The position numbers and the translations under genes were made by a program. This document shows, piece by piece, positions 55,042 to 63,201 of a stretch of DNA of 64,000 nucleotides. The notes below the pieces were generated by a model. The model was not told the origin of the DNA, searched no databases, and saw only the letters and a program-made list of their open reading frames with translations. The stretch lies in assembly GCA_030765605.1 (NCBI GenBank), contig JAVCCG010000093.1, forward strand, positions 1-64,000. The letters run 5' to 3'. Origin of the DNA: Candidatus Alcyoniella australis. Its GTDB lineage: Bacteria > Lernaellota > Lernaellaia > JAVCCG01 > Alcyoniellaceae. Each line of letters begins with the position of its first letter. Within the stretch, counting starts at the first letter, position 1.

Positions 55042-55803
55042 ATGATCGATAGATTCAAAATCGAGGGCAAAGTCGCATTGGTGACCGGCGCCAGCCGTGG
55101 AATCGGCGAGGCGATCGCTTTGGCGCTGGCCGAGGCCGGGGCCGATGTAGTGCTCTCCTCGCGCAAGGCCGAGGCTCTGGAACAGGTCAAGGTCAAGGTC
55201 GAGCAGCTCGGCCGCAAGGCGCTGGTGGTGCCGGCCCACGTGGGCAAGCTCGAGGACGTGCAGCGCTTGGCCGACACCGCAATCAGCGAGATGGGCCAGG
55301 TCGACGTGCTGGTCAACAACGCGGGGACCAACCCGGTATTCGGGCCCTCGCAGTTCGTGGAGGAGTCGGCCTGGGACAAGATCATGGCCGTCAACTTCAA
55401 GGGGCCGTTCTTCCTGAGCAAGCTGCTGGCCGAGGGCATGCGCCAGCGCGGCAACGGCTCGATCGTCAACGTGGTGAGCACCGCGGCGTTCCGCAACGCG
55501 CCGGGCCTGGGGGTCTACGGCATGAGCAAAGCCGGGCTGATGCAGATGACCCGCGTGCTGGCCTGGGAGTGGGGCGGCGACGGCGTGCGCGTCAATGCCA
55601 TTGCGCCGGGGCTGATCAAGACCAAGTTCTCCGCCGCGCTGTGGGGCAGCGACGAGATTCTGGACAAGGTGCTGGAGATGCAGCCGATCAAACGCATCGG
55701 CGAGCCCGACGAGATCGCGGGCATGGCCGTGTACCTGGCTTCGGACGCCGCGTCGTTCGTCACCGGCCAGGTGATGGTGGTCGACGGCGGGAGCACCGCT
55801 TGA
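55042..55803 (+). CDS. Short-chain dehydrogenase/reductase (FabG-like)
   Basis: 253 residues from ATG 55042, preceded by AGGAGG. TGASRGIGEAIA (NAD(P) loop), VLVNNAGTNPVFG, VNVVSTAAF with the catalytic Ser, and GVYGMSKAG with Tyr and Lys. The C-terminal FVTGQVMVVDGGSTA is typical. Reduces or oxidises a 3-oxoacyl or secondary alcohol substrate. Its stop overlaps the TTG start of the metallopeptidase. Confidence 0.92.
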   Translation: MIDRFKIEGKVALVTGASRGIGEAIALALAEAGADVVLSSRKAEALEQVKVKVEQLGRKALVVPAHVGKLEDVQRLADTAISEMGQVDVLVNNAGTNPVFGPSQFVEESAWDKIMAVNFKGPFFLSKLLAEGMRQRGNGSIVNVVSTAAFRNAPGLGVYGMSKAGLMQMTRVLAWEWGGDGVRVNAIAPGLIKTKFSAALWGSDEILDKVLEMQPIKRIGEPDEIAGMAVYLASDAASFVTGQVMVVDGGSTA

Positions 55804-57479
55804 GAACCGCGCTGGTCGCGCTGCTGGCGCTGCTGCTGTGCTGCGCGGGTTGCGCGGGCAAAAGCGCGGCGCAGCAGTCTGCGGACGACGCGGCAATCGC
55901 GGCGAACATTGCGGTCGAGCAGTCGGCCGCGCAATACACACCGCTGAGTGCAGAGGAGAGAGCAATGCTCGACGCGTTTCGCGCCGAGGCTGAGGAGCTG
56001 ATCTACGAGCAGATGCAGATGGGCTGGCGCGCGCGGGTCTTTGGCGAGCCGGTGGACTTCGCCTCGACCTACGCGGGGCACGACGCGCTGTTCTCCGAAG
56101 CCACGGTGGAGCTGGCGCGCCGCGCCATTGCCACCGAGACCGACCCCGAGACGGCGCGGGCCCTGGAGTACTTCCGCGTCTACCTGCTCTCCGAGATCAT
56201 CTCCAAGCGCACGGTGCAGATCGACGATCACGTGACCAACGGTCAGATCGAGGCCGTAATCACGGTCGACGGCGAACAGTTCGCCTACTTTGAGTATTCG
56301 CGACTGCTGCGCAACGAGGTTGACTACGACCGGCGCGGCCGGATCTCCAACGCGGTGCTGCCGGTCTACGCGCAGCTCGAGCCGCTGCTGCTCGAAAAGG
56401 AGCGCGTGGCGCGCGAGCTGGCGCAACGCCTGGGATACGCGGGCTACGTCGAACTCTCGGGCGATCTGCGCGATGCGGACCTCGAGCTGCTCGCCGTGCG
56501 TTGCGAGAGTTTCCTCACCGAGACCGACTATCTCTACATCGACCTGCTGCGTCGCGTGAGTCCCAAGCAGATGGGATTTCCGGCCGAGCATCTGCGGCGT
56601 TGCGACATCGGTCGGCTGCTGCAGAACGCCAAGTACGAGCACTACTTCCCGGTCGAGCAGATGATGCCGCTGATGCGGCGCACCCTGCTGGGGATGGGCA
56701 TCGACCTGCTTGCGATGTCCAACGTCACGGTGGACGACGAGGCGCGCGAAAAGAAGAATCCGCGCGCCGCGTGCTACCCGATGCGCGTACCCCAAGATGT
56801 ACGGCTGACCATCAAGCCCGCGGGCGGCGACTCGGATTACAAGACGCTGTTCCACGAGATGGGGCACACCCAGCACTACGCCTGGACCACTGCAAAGCGT
56901 TTCGAATTTCAGCAGCTGGGCCCCTACACCGTGACCGAGACCTACGCCTTCTTGTTCGACTCGCTGTTCGAATACCCGTACTTCGTGCGCGATGAGCTGG
57001 GGATTACCGGCGCCGACCTGGCGCACTACCTGCAATTCGCGGCGTTCGAAAAGCTGATGATGGCCCGGCGCTATGCGGCCAAGGTGATCTACGAGGTCGA
57101 GCTGCACCGCGGCGTTGACAATCCGCAGCTGCGCTACCGCGAGCTGTTAGGCCGCGCCTACGGCATCGAGCTCGACGCGGGCGACGGCGAGCGCTACATG
57201 ATCGACCTGGACGACTACTTCTACTCCGCGGACTATCTGCGCGCCTGGTGGCTTGAGGCGATGCTGGGCCAGCGGCTGCGCGAGCGCTTCGGCGACAAGT
57301 GGTATCGCAGCCCCGAGGCCGGGGCCTATCTGCAATCGCTGTGGTCGTCAGGCAACCGCATGAGCGGCGAGGAGCTGGCGCGCGAACTGGGGTACGAGCG
57401 AATCGATCCCGCGGCCCTGCTGGACAAGTTGGGCTGGGTCCTGAGCTTCCGCGAGCTCGACCCGCCCCCGGCGCAGTAG
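55800..57479 (+). CDS. Lipoprotein zinc metallopeptidase (M2/M3-like)
   Basis: 559 residues. The TTG start at 55800 overlaps the SDR stop (TTGA) and has GGGAG seven bases upstream. The signal peptide ends in lipobox CCAGC. The zinc motif HEMGH (H352-H356 in LFHEMGHTQHYAW) and a downstream Glu in YTVTETYAFLFDSLF fit gluzincins of the M2/M3 type. The C-terminal part is mainly helical (FYSADYLRAWWLEAMLGQRL). An outer-surface or periplasmic oligopeptidase. It is longer-range related to oligoendopeptidase F. Co-transcribed with the SDR gene. Confidence 0.8.
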   Translation: MRTALVALLALLLCCAGCAGKSAAQQSADDAAIAANIAVEQSAAQYTPLSAEERAMLDAFRAEAEELIYEQMQMGWRARVFGEPVDFASTYAGHDALFSEATVELARRAIATETDPETARALEYFRVYLLSEIISKRTVQIDDHVTNGQIEAVITVDGEQFAYFEYSRLLRNEVDYDRRGRISNAVLPVYAQLEPLLLEKERVARELAQRLGYAGYVELSGDLRDADLELLAVRCESFLTETDYLYIDLLRRVSPKQMGFPAEHLRRCDIGRLLQNAKYEHYFPVEQMMPLMRRTLLGMGIDLLAMSNVTVDDEAREKKNPRAACYPMRVPQDVRLTIKPAGGDSDYKTLFHEMGHTQHYAWTTAKRFEFQQLGPYTVTETYAFLFDSLFEYPYFVRDELGITGADLAHYLQFAAFEKLMMARRYAAKVIYEVELHRGVDNPQLRYRELLGRAYGIELDAGDGERYMIDLDDYFYSADYLRAWWLEAMLGQRLRERFGDKWYRSPEAGAYLQSLWSSGNRMSGEELARELGYERIDPAALLDKLGWVLSFRELDPPPAQ

Positions 57480-57482
57480 ACG

Positions 57483-57553
57483 CGGCAGGGGGCACCTCAA
57501 AGGTGCCGTCGCAGCAAGGCACGCTGTATTTAAGCCGTAGTGATTCGCGGCTA
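57483..57553. repeat. Dispersed palindromic repeat, copy F (partial)
   Basis: Hairpin GGCACCT-CAA-AGGTGCC (57491-57507), then GTCGCAGCAAGGC and a diverged spacer up to the TAG at 57554 of the minus-strand barrel gene. The GCGAGTTTTGC core is not recognisable here. Confidence 0.5.
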
Positions 57554-58213
57554 CTAGAAGTGGATCCCCACGTGGAACAGGGCTGAGATCGGCACGTAAT
57601 CCATGCGGACCTCGATGTTCCCCTCGCCGTACTGCGCCAGGTTGTAGACGTACTCGGCTCGCAGTGTGCCGCCGATGCTCACCCGCTTCTTGACCATGTA
57701 GTCCAGGCCGGCGGCCGCAAAGAACGGCAGGTTGTTGCCCTCGAGGGAGGCGCGGTGGTCCTCGTCGTCGTAGACCATCCGCAGGCTGCTCAGCGCATAG
57801 CCCATGCCGCCGTAGACGTAGGGCCTGATGTCGCGGTTGAGGAACTGCCAGCCGAAGAAGAACTCGATGCTGGTGTTCTGCACCGAGATCTCTTTGTCGC
57901 GGAGCGTGTCCTTGATGTCGTATTCCAGGTCCACCGTGCCGCGGGCCGAGCGGTAGTGACCGGCCAAGCCGAAGAACGCATTTTTGCCCGAGGTGATCCG
58001 GATCGAGGCGCCGCCGCGAACATTGTATAGGCTGCCGTTGGAGAACTCGGCGTCGTCCAGCGTCTCGTTGTTGTCGATGCGCCCCGAGGCGATGAAACCG
58101 TAGCCGCCGCCGACCTGCAGGTGCACCGCGTTGAGGTACTTGGATTTCGCCGTGGCGGGCGAGGCGCAAACCATCAGTAAAACAGCGACCAATACGGGCA
58201 AGTATCTTCTCAT
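57554..58213 (-). CDS. Outer-membrane beta-barrel protein (OmpA/OprF-like fold)
   Basis: 219 residues from ATG 58213, five bases after GGGGGG. The signal peptide ends PATAK. The mature part has eight-strand-type beta segments: LQVGGGYGFIASGR, GASIRITSGKNAFFGLAGHY, SIEFFFGWQFLNRDIRPYVY, FFAAAGLDYMVKKRVSIGGT, ending ISALFHVGIHF with terminal Phe. A small porin-like or adhesin-like barrel. Function unknown. Confidence 0.75.
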   Translation of the reverse strand: MRRYLPVLVAVLLMVCASPATAKSKYLNAVHLQVGGGYGFIASGRIDNNETLDDAEFSNGSLYNVRGGASIRITSGKNAFFGLAGHYRSARGTVDLEYDIKDTLRDKEISVQNTSIEFFFGWQFLNRDIRPYVYGGMGYALSSLRMVYDDEDHRASLEGNNLPFFAAAGLDYMVKKRVSIGGTLRAEYVYNLAQYGEGNIEVRMDYVPISALFHVGIHF

Positions 58214-58291
58214 CGATCCCCCCTGACCGCTCAAACTAGCGGCGCTCCCGCACCCTGTCAAGATACTGGCCGGATATGCAAATATAGAGCG

Positions 58292-59017
58292 ATGAAGAGC
58301 GTGGTTCTGACACTGATCGCATTGCTGGTCTGCGCCGCAGCTCCGGCCGGAGTTCCCGACCTGACGCCCGAGGCTGTGTTGCAAGGGAGGCTGGCCGGGG
58401 ACGCGGTGCTGACCAACGTTCAGATCGAGCTGTGGAGCTTGGCGCTGGCCGGCTGCGGCTGCGAGTCGACCGGCGCAAACGAGCTGCTGTTCGGCCGCGA
58501 GATGCCGCTGGCCGCTGCGCGTTGCAACGCGCCCGCCGCGCCGCCGGCGCAGCCCGACCGAACCCTGGCCCTGGCATTGCCAGAGCGCGAGGATGACGCG
58601 GCCGATCTGATCCGCAAGCTTTGGGTGCGCACGCTGTTTCGGATGCAACTGCTGCGCGCGGTGGCCGTCCACCGCCAGACCGACGGACTGATGCTCGACG
58701 ACGCGCTACTCCAGGTGCGCGCGGCCAACCGCGCCGACCTGGCCTGTGCCGACAGCCTGGACACGGCCAATCGCTTTCGCACCGGACATACGATTCGCGC
58801 CTTTGCCGTAGTGCGCTCGGGCCTGGATCGACCGGCGCAGCTCGATCCGCTGGACAGCACAACGCAGCAGGTCTCGTTGCGCGGCGACGAGCGATTGGAG
58901 TTGATCAGGCTGCGCGGGCTGTACGTCGAGGTCCGCCTCGAGGGCCGCCGCTACGCGGCCGACCCGCGGCTGTTCGTCGGGGTTGTGACTGAAATAGAGG
59001 GCAACTTAGAAAGGTGA
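58292..59017 (+). CDS. Exported protein of unknown function
   Basis: 241 residues from ATG 58292. The signal peptide ends PAGVP. The mature protein has Cys pairs (LAGCGCEST), a helical middle (ADLIRKLWVRTLFRMQLLRA) and a mixed C-terminus. Not recognised. It is divergent from the barrel gene at 57554. Periplasmic location is predicted. Confidence 0.6.
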   Translation: MKSVVLTLIALLVCAAAPAGVPDLTPEAVLQGRLAGDAVLTNVQIELWSLALAGCGCESTGANELLFGREMPLAAARCNAPAAPPAQPDRTLALALPEREDDAADLIRKLWVRTLFRMQLLRAVAVHRQTDGLMLDDALLQVRAANRADLACADSLDTANRFRTGHTIRAFAVVRSGLDRPAQLDPLDSTTQQVSLRGDERLELIRLRGLYVEVRLEGRRYAADPRLFVGVVTEIEGNLER

Positions 59018-59063
59018 TAAAACATGCTAACGCACCAAGCACGTGGTGCAATGATACATGCTG

Positions 59064-59110
59064 CGACGCGGAGAGGATCGTTGATAAACGAAAAGGGGAA
59101 TACGCGGTTG
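59064..59110. repeat. Dispersed palindromic repeat, copy H (left part only)
   Basis: CGACGCGGAGAGGATCGTTG followed by ATAAACGA matches the left half of the repeat (compare CGCGGGGAGGATCGTTGGAT in copy C2). The core and second hairpin are missing where the minus-strand PilZ gene ends at 59111. Confidence 0.45.
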
Positions 59111-59893
59111 TTATAGATTGTCGGTGCCGACCTCGACCTCGGAGGGCTGGACCCCTTCGGGCGCCTTGCCGTCGGGCCAATGGAACTTGTACAGCTCTTC
59201 GAGCTGTTTGATGTACTGGCTGAAGCGCCCGGCGCTCTCCTTGGAAAACGAGATGATCCGCACTCCCGCGCCGTAGGGATGGTCGAGGTTGTCGTCCTGG
59301 CAGGTGAAGCTGTTGGCGATCTCGACTAGACAGGTAATCGGGTCGGCCAGATCGGAGCCGATCAGCTGCATCTCGATCTGCTGACCGCGCACCAACAGCC
59401 TGCTGGTTCGGACGTAGAGCCCCTTGGCCGAGACGTCGGACGTGGCCGCGTCGAGCAGGTCGAGCACGTCGTCGCTCTTGATCACCAGCATATCCGAATA
59501 GCGCGGATGGCTGCGGCGCTCGTACTCGTAGCGCAACAGCTCCTCGACGTACTCCGAATAATCCTCGGGCGGATTGGGAACCTTGATGCCGTAGATGTAC
59601 TTATTGCGGGCGATCACCGGCAGGTCGCGGATCCAGACCGGGTAGCCCAAGATCTCGATGTTCTTGCGGTTGGGAACGTTGACCGTGATCTCAAGCTTGG
59701 TGTTGATCCCGAGATCGCGGTTGCACGTCATGCCGATGCCGCCCGTGGCTACGTCCTGCACATAGGCGAAAAAAGATCCTTGTTCGGTCTTGACCTTGGC
59801 CAACAGGTACTTGCTGACGCGCATCTGAACACGGTGTTCCTGTTCCACTTGCCCACCCCTCGGATTGCGGTTGTAACTTTCGAAATCTATCAC
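59111..59893 (-). CDS. Protein with two PilZ domains
   Basis: 260 residues. The first PilZ domain (about 20-110) has FFAYVQDVATGGIGMTC; the second (about 125-240) has RRSHPRYSDM, then TSDVSAKGLYVRTSR, the RxxxR plus D/NxSxxG signature that binds cyclic di-GMP. The first domain lacks a clear RxxxR and may serve for dimerisation. The GTG start has a weak ribosome site. Cytoplasmic receptor or effector for cyclic di-GMP. Confidence 0.85.
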   Translation of the reverse strand: MIDFESYNRNPRGGQVEQEHRVQMRVSKYLLAKVKTEQGSFFAYVQDVATGGIGMTCNRDLGINTKLEITVNVPNRKNIEILGYPVWIRDLPVIARNKYIYGIKVPNPPEDYSEYVEELLRYEYERRSHPRYSDMLVIKSDDVLDLLDAATSDVSAKGLYVRTSRLLVRGQQIEMQLIGSDLADPITCLVEIANSFTCQDDNLDHPYGAGVRIISFSKESAGRFSQYIKQLEELYKFHWPDGKAPEGVQPSEVEVGTDNL

Positions 59894-59929
59894 GCCGTGC
59901 TTCGGCGGGGCAACAAAGACTTAGCCTTT

Positions 59930-59967
59930 GAAAAACAGAAGCCCGGCCCCACGGATGGAACCGGGCT
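59930..59967 (-). terminator. Probable terminator downstream of a small ORF
   Basis: AGCCCGG/CCGGGCT hairpin (arms 59961-59967 and 59940-59946) followed on the minus strand by TCTGTTTTTC. It lies 20 bases after the stop of the small ORF at 59987. Confidence 0.55.
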
Positions 59968-59986
59968 ATTGTAATCAACGGGCCGT

Positions 59987-60061
59987 TTAACGTCCTGCCC
60001 AGGACCGCGGTCTACAGCCCTCGGAACAGTGGGCGGCCCGCGGGACGGTATAGCGTTTCAT
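59987..60061 (-). CDS. Candidate small ORF of 24 residues with perfect ribosome-binding site
   Basis: ATG 60061 is preceded by GGGAGGTGAGACC, whose GGAGGTGA is fully complementary to the 3' end of 16S rRNA. The product begins MKRYTVPRAAHCSEGC and continues RPRSWAGR before TAA. It contains two Cys and no hydrophobic segment. A T-rich terminator follows (59930-59967), and rnpB lies 136 bases upstream. The 304 bases between the PilZ gene and rnpB hold only this ORF. It may encode a small protein or a leader peptide; no family is known to me. Confidence 0.45.
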   Translation of the reverse strand: MKRYTVPRAAHCSEGCRPRSWAGR

Positions 60062-60196
60062 GGTCTCACCTCCCTATGGGTTTGCTTAATCATGGATGTA
60101 TCAAAACACATTTTGGCTGCACAGGATCTGATGTAGATCATGCTCCGCGAAAATAGATCAAGGCGTGTTCGGACCTCGTGGGATCACGGAGGAGAG

Positions 60197-60563
60197 GCGA
60201 CGGGGGCCTGTAAGCCGGGTTCTGTTCCTGCCAAAGGCAGGTGACGGCCATTCATCTAGGGGGCCCATTACTGGGACCCTCAAGCGGTCTACCCGGGAAC
60301 ATCGAGACGGGCCGCCTCACGTTCCCCTATTTGACCTCGCTCCGGGTGGGGTTTGCCGCACCGCCGGTTACCCGGCTGTCGTGGGTGCGCTCTTACCGCA
60401 CCATTTCACCATTGCCGGACCCCGAAAGGTCTTAGGCTGTGTAATTTCTGTGGCACTTTCCGTGGGATTGCTCCCCCTGGGCGTTACCCAGCACCCTGCC
60501 CTGTGGAGCCCGGACTTTCCTCCCGCGGCACTAGTCCGCCGGCGACCGTCCAGCCCCCGTCGC
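60197..60563 (-). ncRNA. rnpB: RNase P RNA (bacterial type A)
   Basis: About 367 bases. P1 is formed by the terminal GCGACGGGGGC and GCCCCCGTCGC. The 5' part contains the conserved GAGGAAAGTCCGGGCTCC and ACAGGGCAGGGTGCTGGGTA (CR-I and P3-P4 region). The 3' end has GAACAGAACCCGGCTTACAG. This is the catalytic RNA that trims tRNA 5' ends. It lies between RNase H and the small ORF. Ends are approximate. Confidence 0.95.
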
Positions 60564-60597
60564 TGTCATTGTATTGTTGTAGCTCGACAGCGGTCAA

Positions 60598-61014
60598 TCA
60601 GCGTTTAGCGAAGTGCTCGTCGATCGCCAAGTTGGCCAGCCGGTCGGCCTCGCTGTTTTTTTCGCGCGGCCCGTGTTCGACCCTCACCCGCTCGAAGTGC
60701 GCCATCAGCTCGCGCGCGCGTTGATAAAGCGGAATCAGATTGGCGGCCTTGACTTTGTAGCGCCCCTCGATCTGGCGCACGATCAACTGGGAGTCGGCGC
60801 GGATCACCAGCCTGCGGACGCCGTGCTCGCGCGCCAGTTTCAGCGCCAACAGCAGGCCGTTGTATTCGGCGTAGTTGTTGGTGTTCTCTCCCAAATATTT
60901 ACCGGCCCGGGCCAACACCCGGCCCGTGCCGTCGTAGAGCACGGCTCCGGCGCTGGCCGGTCCGGGATTGCCGCGGCTGGCGCCGTCGAAGTTGGCGTAG
61001 AGCGTGTCCATCAT
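60598..61014 (-). CDS. Ribonuclease HI family protein
   Basis: 138 residues. The active-site acidic residues are in ANFDGASRGNPGPASAG (Asp), NNYAEYNGLLLALK (Glu), LVIRADSQLIVRQ (Asp) and KNSEADRLANLA (Asp). This matches RNase HI proteins of the archaeal/Bacillus type that cut the RNA strand of RNA-DNA hybrids. The start overlaps the stop of the zinc-ribbon gene (ATGA), a gene order common in many bacteria. Confidence 0.93.
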   Translation of the reverse strand: MMDTLYANFDGASRGNPGPASAGAVLYDGTGRVLARAGKYLGENTNNYAEYNGLLLALKLAREHGVRRLVIRADSQLIVRQIEGRYKVKAANLIPLYQRARELMAHFERVRVEHGPREKNSEADRLANLAIDEHFAKR

Positions 61015-61745
61015 CCCTCGGAGAAGTAGAGGATGCGGTGGCAGTTGGGGCAGGTGATGATCTCCTCGTTGCGGATTACCAGGTTGTAGACCTGGGGCGG
61101 GAGCTTCATGTGGCAGCCCTGGCAGGTGCCCTTGATCGCGGGCACCACGGCCACGCCGCGGCGCAGCTTGCGCACGTGCAGGTAGCGCTGGATCAGCGCG
61201 GGGTCGATGCGGCCCGCGATCTCGTCGTACTTGTCGACCAGCTCCTCGAGGTTGTCGTCGATGGCCGCCATCTGCTTCTCGAGCTTGTCGACCTCGACCT
61301 GGTTCTTGTTGCGGTTCTGCTCGAAGCGCTCGCGGGCGCGCCGCACCTCGTGCTCGGACTCCTCGATGGTCTCCATCATCTTGAGGATCTCGGTCTCCAG
61401 CTCGTCGTAGTCCGCGCGCTGGTTCTCGATCTGCTTCTGCATCGCGTGGTATTCCTTGTTGGTCTTGACCCCCATCAGCTTGACGCGGTCGGCCGCGACC
61501 CGCTCTTCGATCTGTTGCAGATCCAGCTCTTTGGTGCGCCGCTGCTTCATCAGTGCGTTGTGCGTGCTCTCGACCAGTTGGAAATCGTCCTGGCTCGCCT
61601 GGATCTGCGCACGGTAGCGTTCGATCTGTTTTGGATATTCGTCCTGATTGCGTTTGACCTCGTCGATGCGCAGGTCAATCTCCTGAAGTTGCTCGAGCGT
61701 CTTTAGTTGTTCGATCACTGGGTGCTCCTGACCTGGAGTAGTCAT
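61011..61745 (-). CDS. Coiled-coil protein with C4 zinc ribbon (CT398/YbeZ-type)
   Basis: 244 residues. About 170 residues of long heptad-rich coiled coil (EEILKMMETIEESEHEVRRA-like stretch, MKQRRTKELDLQQIEERVAA) are followed by a C-terminal zinc ribbon with CQGCHMKLPPQ and CPNCHRILYF. This layout matches the zf-RING_7/CT398 family, proteins of unclear role (linked to sigma factor or nucleic-acid binding). It is adjacent to the Nif3-like and RNase H genes, an arrangement found in many bacteria. Confidence 0.85.
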   Translation of the reverse strand: MTTPGQEHPVIEQLKTLEQLQEIDLRIDEVKRNQDEYPKQIERYRAQIQASQDDFQLVESTHNALMKQRRTKELDLQQIEERVAADRVKLMGVKTNKEYHAMQKQIENQRADYDELETEILKMMETIEESEHEVRRARERFEQNRNKNQVEVDKLEKQMAAIDDNLEELVDKYDEIAGRIDPALIQRYLHVRKLRRGVAVVPAIKGTCQGCHMKLPPQVYNLVIRNEEIITCPNCHRILYFSEG

Positions 61746-61760
61746 GATTCCTAATCCAGG

Positions 61761-62876
61761 CTAAATCATGATCGCCGGTTCCCGCTCCAGGGCGATGCGC
61801 ACGATCGGCACCTCCGGGATCGATCGGGAAAGGGTGTCGGCCATCATTTCGATGAAAATCCGTTCCGAACCAAAATGCCCTGCCTCCAGGGCACACATTT
61901 CCAATTGCTCCACGCGCCGCTGGTCGTGATAGCCCAGCTCGCCGGTGACGAACAACGTTCCGGGCTTTGCCGCCACGTGTCCGATCAGCGAACGGCCCGA
62001 GCCGGTGCAGACTGCCACGTGCTTGACGCGGCGCGGCGCGCGACCCACGCGGCGTAAGTGTTTCAAGCCCAGCGCGTGTTTGAGCGACTCAGTGAACTGC
62101 CGAAAGCTCACTGCGGAGGGCAGCTGCGCCCAGCGTCCCAATCCCGCGCCGGGATGCATGCGCTCGAGAGGATAGACGTCGTAGGCCGGTTCCTCGTAGG
62201 GGTGGGCCGCGACCAACGCCGCGATGCAGGCCGGCAGCTTGGCGCGGGGCGCCAGCACCTCGATCCGCAGCTCGGGCTCGCGGCTCTGGGCCCCGACACG
62301 GCCGCTGTATGGGTCGGCCCCCTTCAGCGGCAGGTAGCTTCCCAGGCCCGGGCTGCGGAAGCCGCAGCGGGCATAGTCGCCGATCACTCCGCCGCCGCTG
62401 TTGAAGATCGCGTCGGCCACAACGTCGGCGTGCTCGGACGGGACAAAGGTCGTCAACTTGTAGTCGCCGCGCGCGCTCAACGGCTCGATCGCCGCCCCGA
62501 TTTCGAGGCCCAGCAACTCGCACAGCCGGTCGCTCAGTCCGCCGGGTGCGCAGTCGACGTTGGTGTGCGCAGCCAGCAGGTCTATGCCGTAGCGTGACGC
62601 GCTTAGCGCGACATCGCTTGCCGGGTCGCCCGCGCGCAGGCTGCGCAACGGCGTGAAGAAAGGCGGATGATGTACCAGCAGCACGCTGGCCCCGGCGTCG
62701 GCAGCGGCCTCGATCGTGCGCGGCGTGGCCTCCAGCGCCACTGCCGCTCCCTCCAGCGGCCGACGCTCGTCGACTACCGCCCAGCCCGAGGGATCGTCGG
62801 CCAGGGTATAGGCAAAGGGAAAGGCGCTGTCCACGATCTGTCGAAAATCGGCGTGGGTCAGTCCGGGGTTACTCAT
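61761..62876 (-). CDS. Nif3/YbgI family protein (GTP cyclohydrolase I type 2 homolog)
   Basis: 371 residues from ATG 62876. The two metal-binding halves are SVLLVHHPPFFTPL and LLAAHTNVDCAPGGL near the N-terminus, and TGELGYHDQRR and EAGHFGSERIFIE near the C-terminus. Between them lies an inserted PII-like domain (RIEVLAPRAKLPACIAALVA, HPYEEPAYDVYPLE), as in the YqfO type. It is thought to be a hexameric dinuclear metal hydrolase. A terminator-like hairpin lies just upstream of its ATG. Confidence 0.92.
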   Translation of the reverse strand: MSNPGLTHADFRQIVDSAFPFAYTLADDPSGWAVVDERRPLEGAAVALEATPRTIEAAADAGASVLLVHHPPFFTPLRSLRAGDPASDVALSASRYGIDLLAAHTNVDCAPGGLSDRLCELLGLEIGAAIEPLSARGDYKLTTFVPSEHADVVADAIFNSGGGVIGDYARCGFRSPGLGSYLPLKGADPYSGRVGAQSREPELRIEVLAPRAKLPACIAALVAAHPYEEPAYDVYPLERMHPGAGLGRWAQLPSAVSFRQFTESLKHALGLKHLRRVGRAPRRVKHVAVCTGSGRSLIGHVAAKPGTLFVTGELGYHDQRRVEQLEMCALEAGHFGSERIFIEMMADTLSRSIPEVPIVRIALEREPAIMI

Positions 62877-62885
62877 TGCGCAATA

Positions 62886-62914
62886 AAAAAAGGGCACCCG
62901 TTTGGGGTACCCTG
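62886..62914 (-). terminator. Terminator hairpin upstream of the Nif3-like gene
   Basis: On the minus strand GGGTACCC-CAAAC-GGGTGCCC followed by seven T. The hairpin ends about ten bases upstream of the Nif3-like ATG, so it either ends the upstream tRNA transcript or acts as an attenuator. Confidence 0.65.
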
Positions 62915-63004
62915 GCCTGTGCGGCGGAGTTGGTGGTCGTCCCGCCGAGAAATGCGCCATGTAAGGCGCGCTTAGGTGGAGTTTTCAAATTGCTCATTGC
63001 GCAA
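62915..63004 (-). promoter_or_regulatory. Structured leader or possible small RNA upstream of the Nif3-like gene
   Basis: Between the tRNA and the terminator hairpin lie two more hairpins: GCGCC-TTACAT-GGCGC and GGCGG...CCGCC. CTCATTGCGCAA occurs at both ends of the segment (62873-62884 and 62992-63003). A TTGACA lies upstream at about 63036. The segment could be a small RNA with its own terminator, or the 5' leader of the Nif3-like gene. No known RNA family was identified. Confidence 0.35.
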
Positions 63005-63048
63005 AAACTTTGTTCCTGTGCAGTCCTCTTTTGTCAATCAGCTTGTAA

Positions 63049-63121
63049 TGGGCCCACCAGGATTCGAACCTGGGACCGACCGGTTATGAGCCGGTGGCTC
63101 TAGCCGCTGAGCTATGGGCCC
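63049..63121 (-). tRNA. tRNA with CAU anticodon (Met or Ile2)
   Basis: Acceptor GGGCCCA pairs with TGGGCCC, discriminator A. D stem GCTC/GAGC, anticodon stem ACCGG/CCGGT with loop CTCATAA, T arm CCAGG-TTCGAAT-CCTGG. CCA is not encoded. CAU may decode AUG (elongator Met) or, after lysidine modification, AUA (Ile2); sequence alone does not decide. Confidence 0.9.
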
Positions 63122-63201
63122 AAGTGGCCTGAACCAGCGCCTGAAAAAGCGCTCTATTATCCTTCCCGTGGCCGTGTTGTCAAGCCTGTCAGGCTGCCGT
63201 A

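Noticed and set aside
62886-63004. 6S RNA
   Set aside because: The segment folds into separate hairpins and a terminator; I could not identify the long closed stem with central bulge of 6S RNA.
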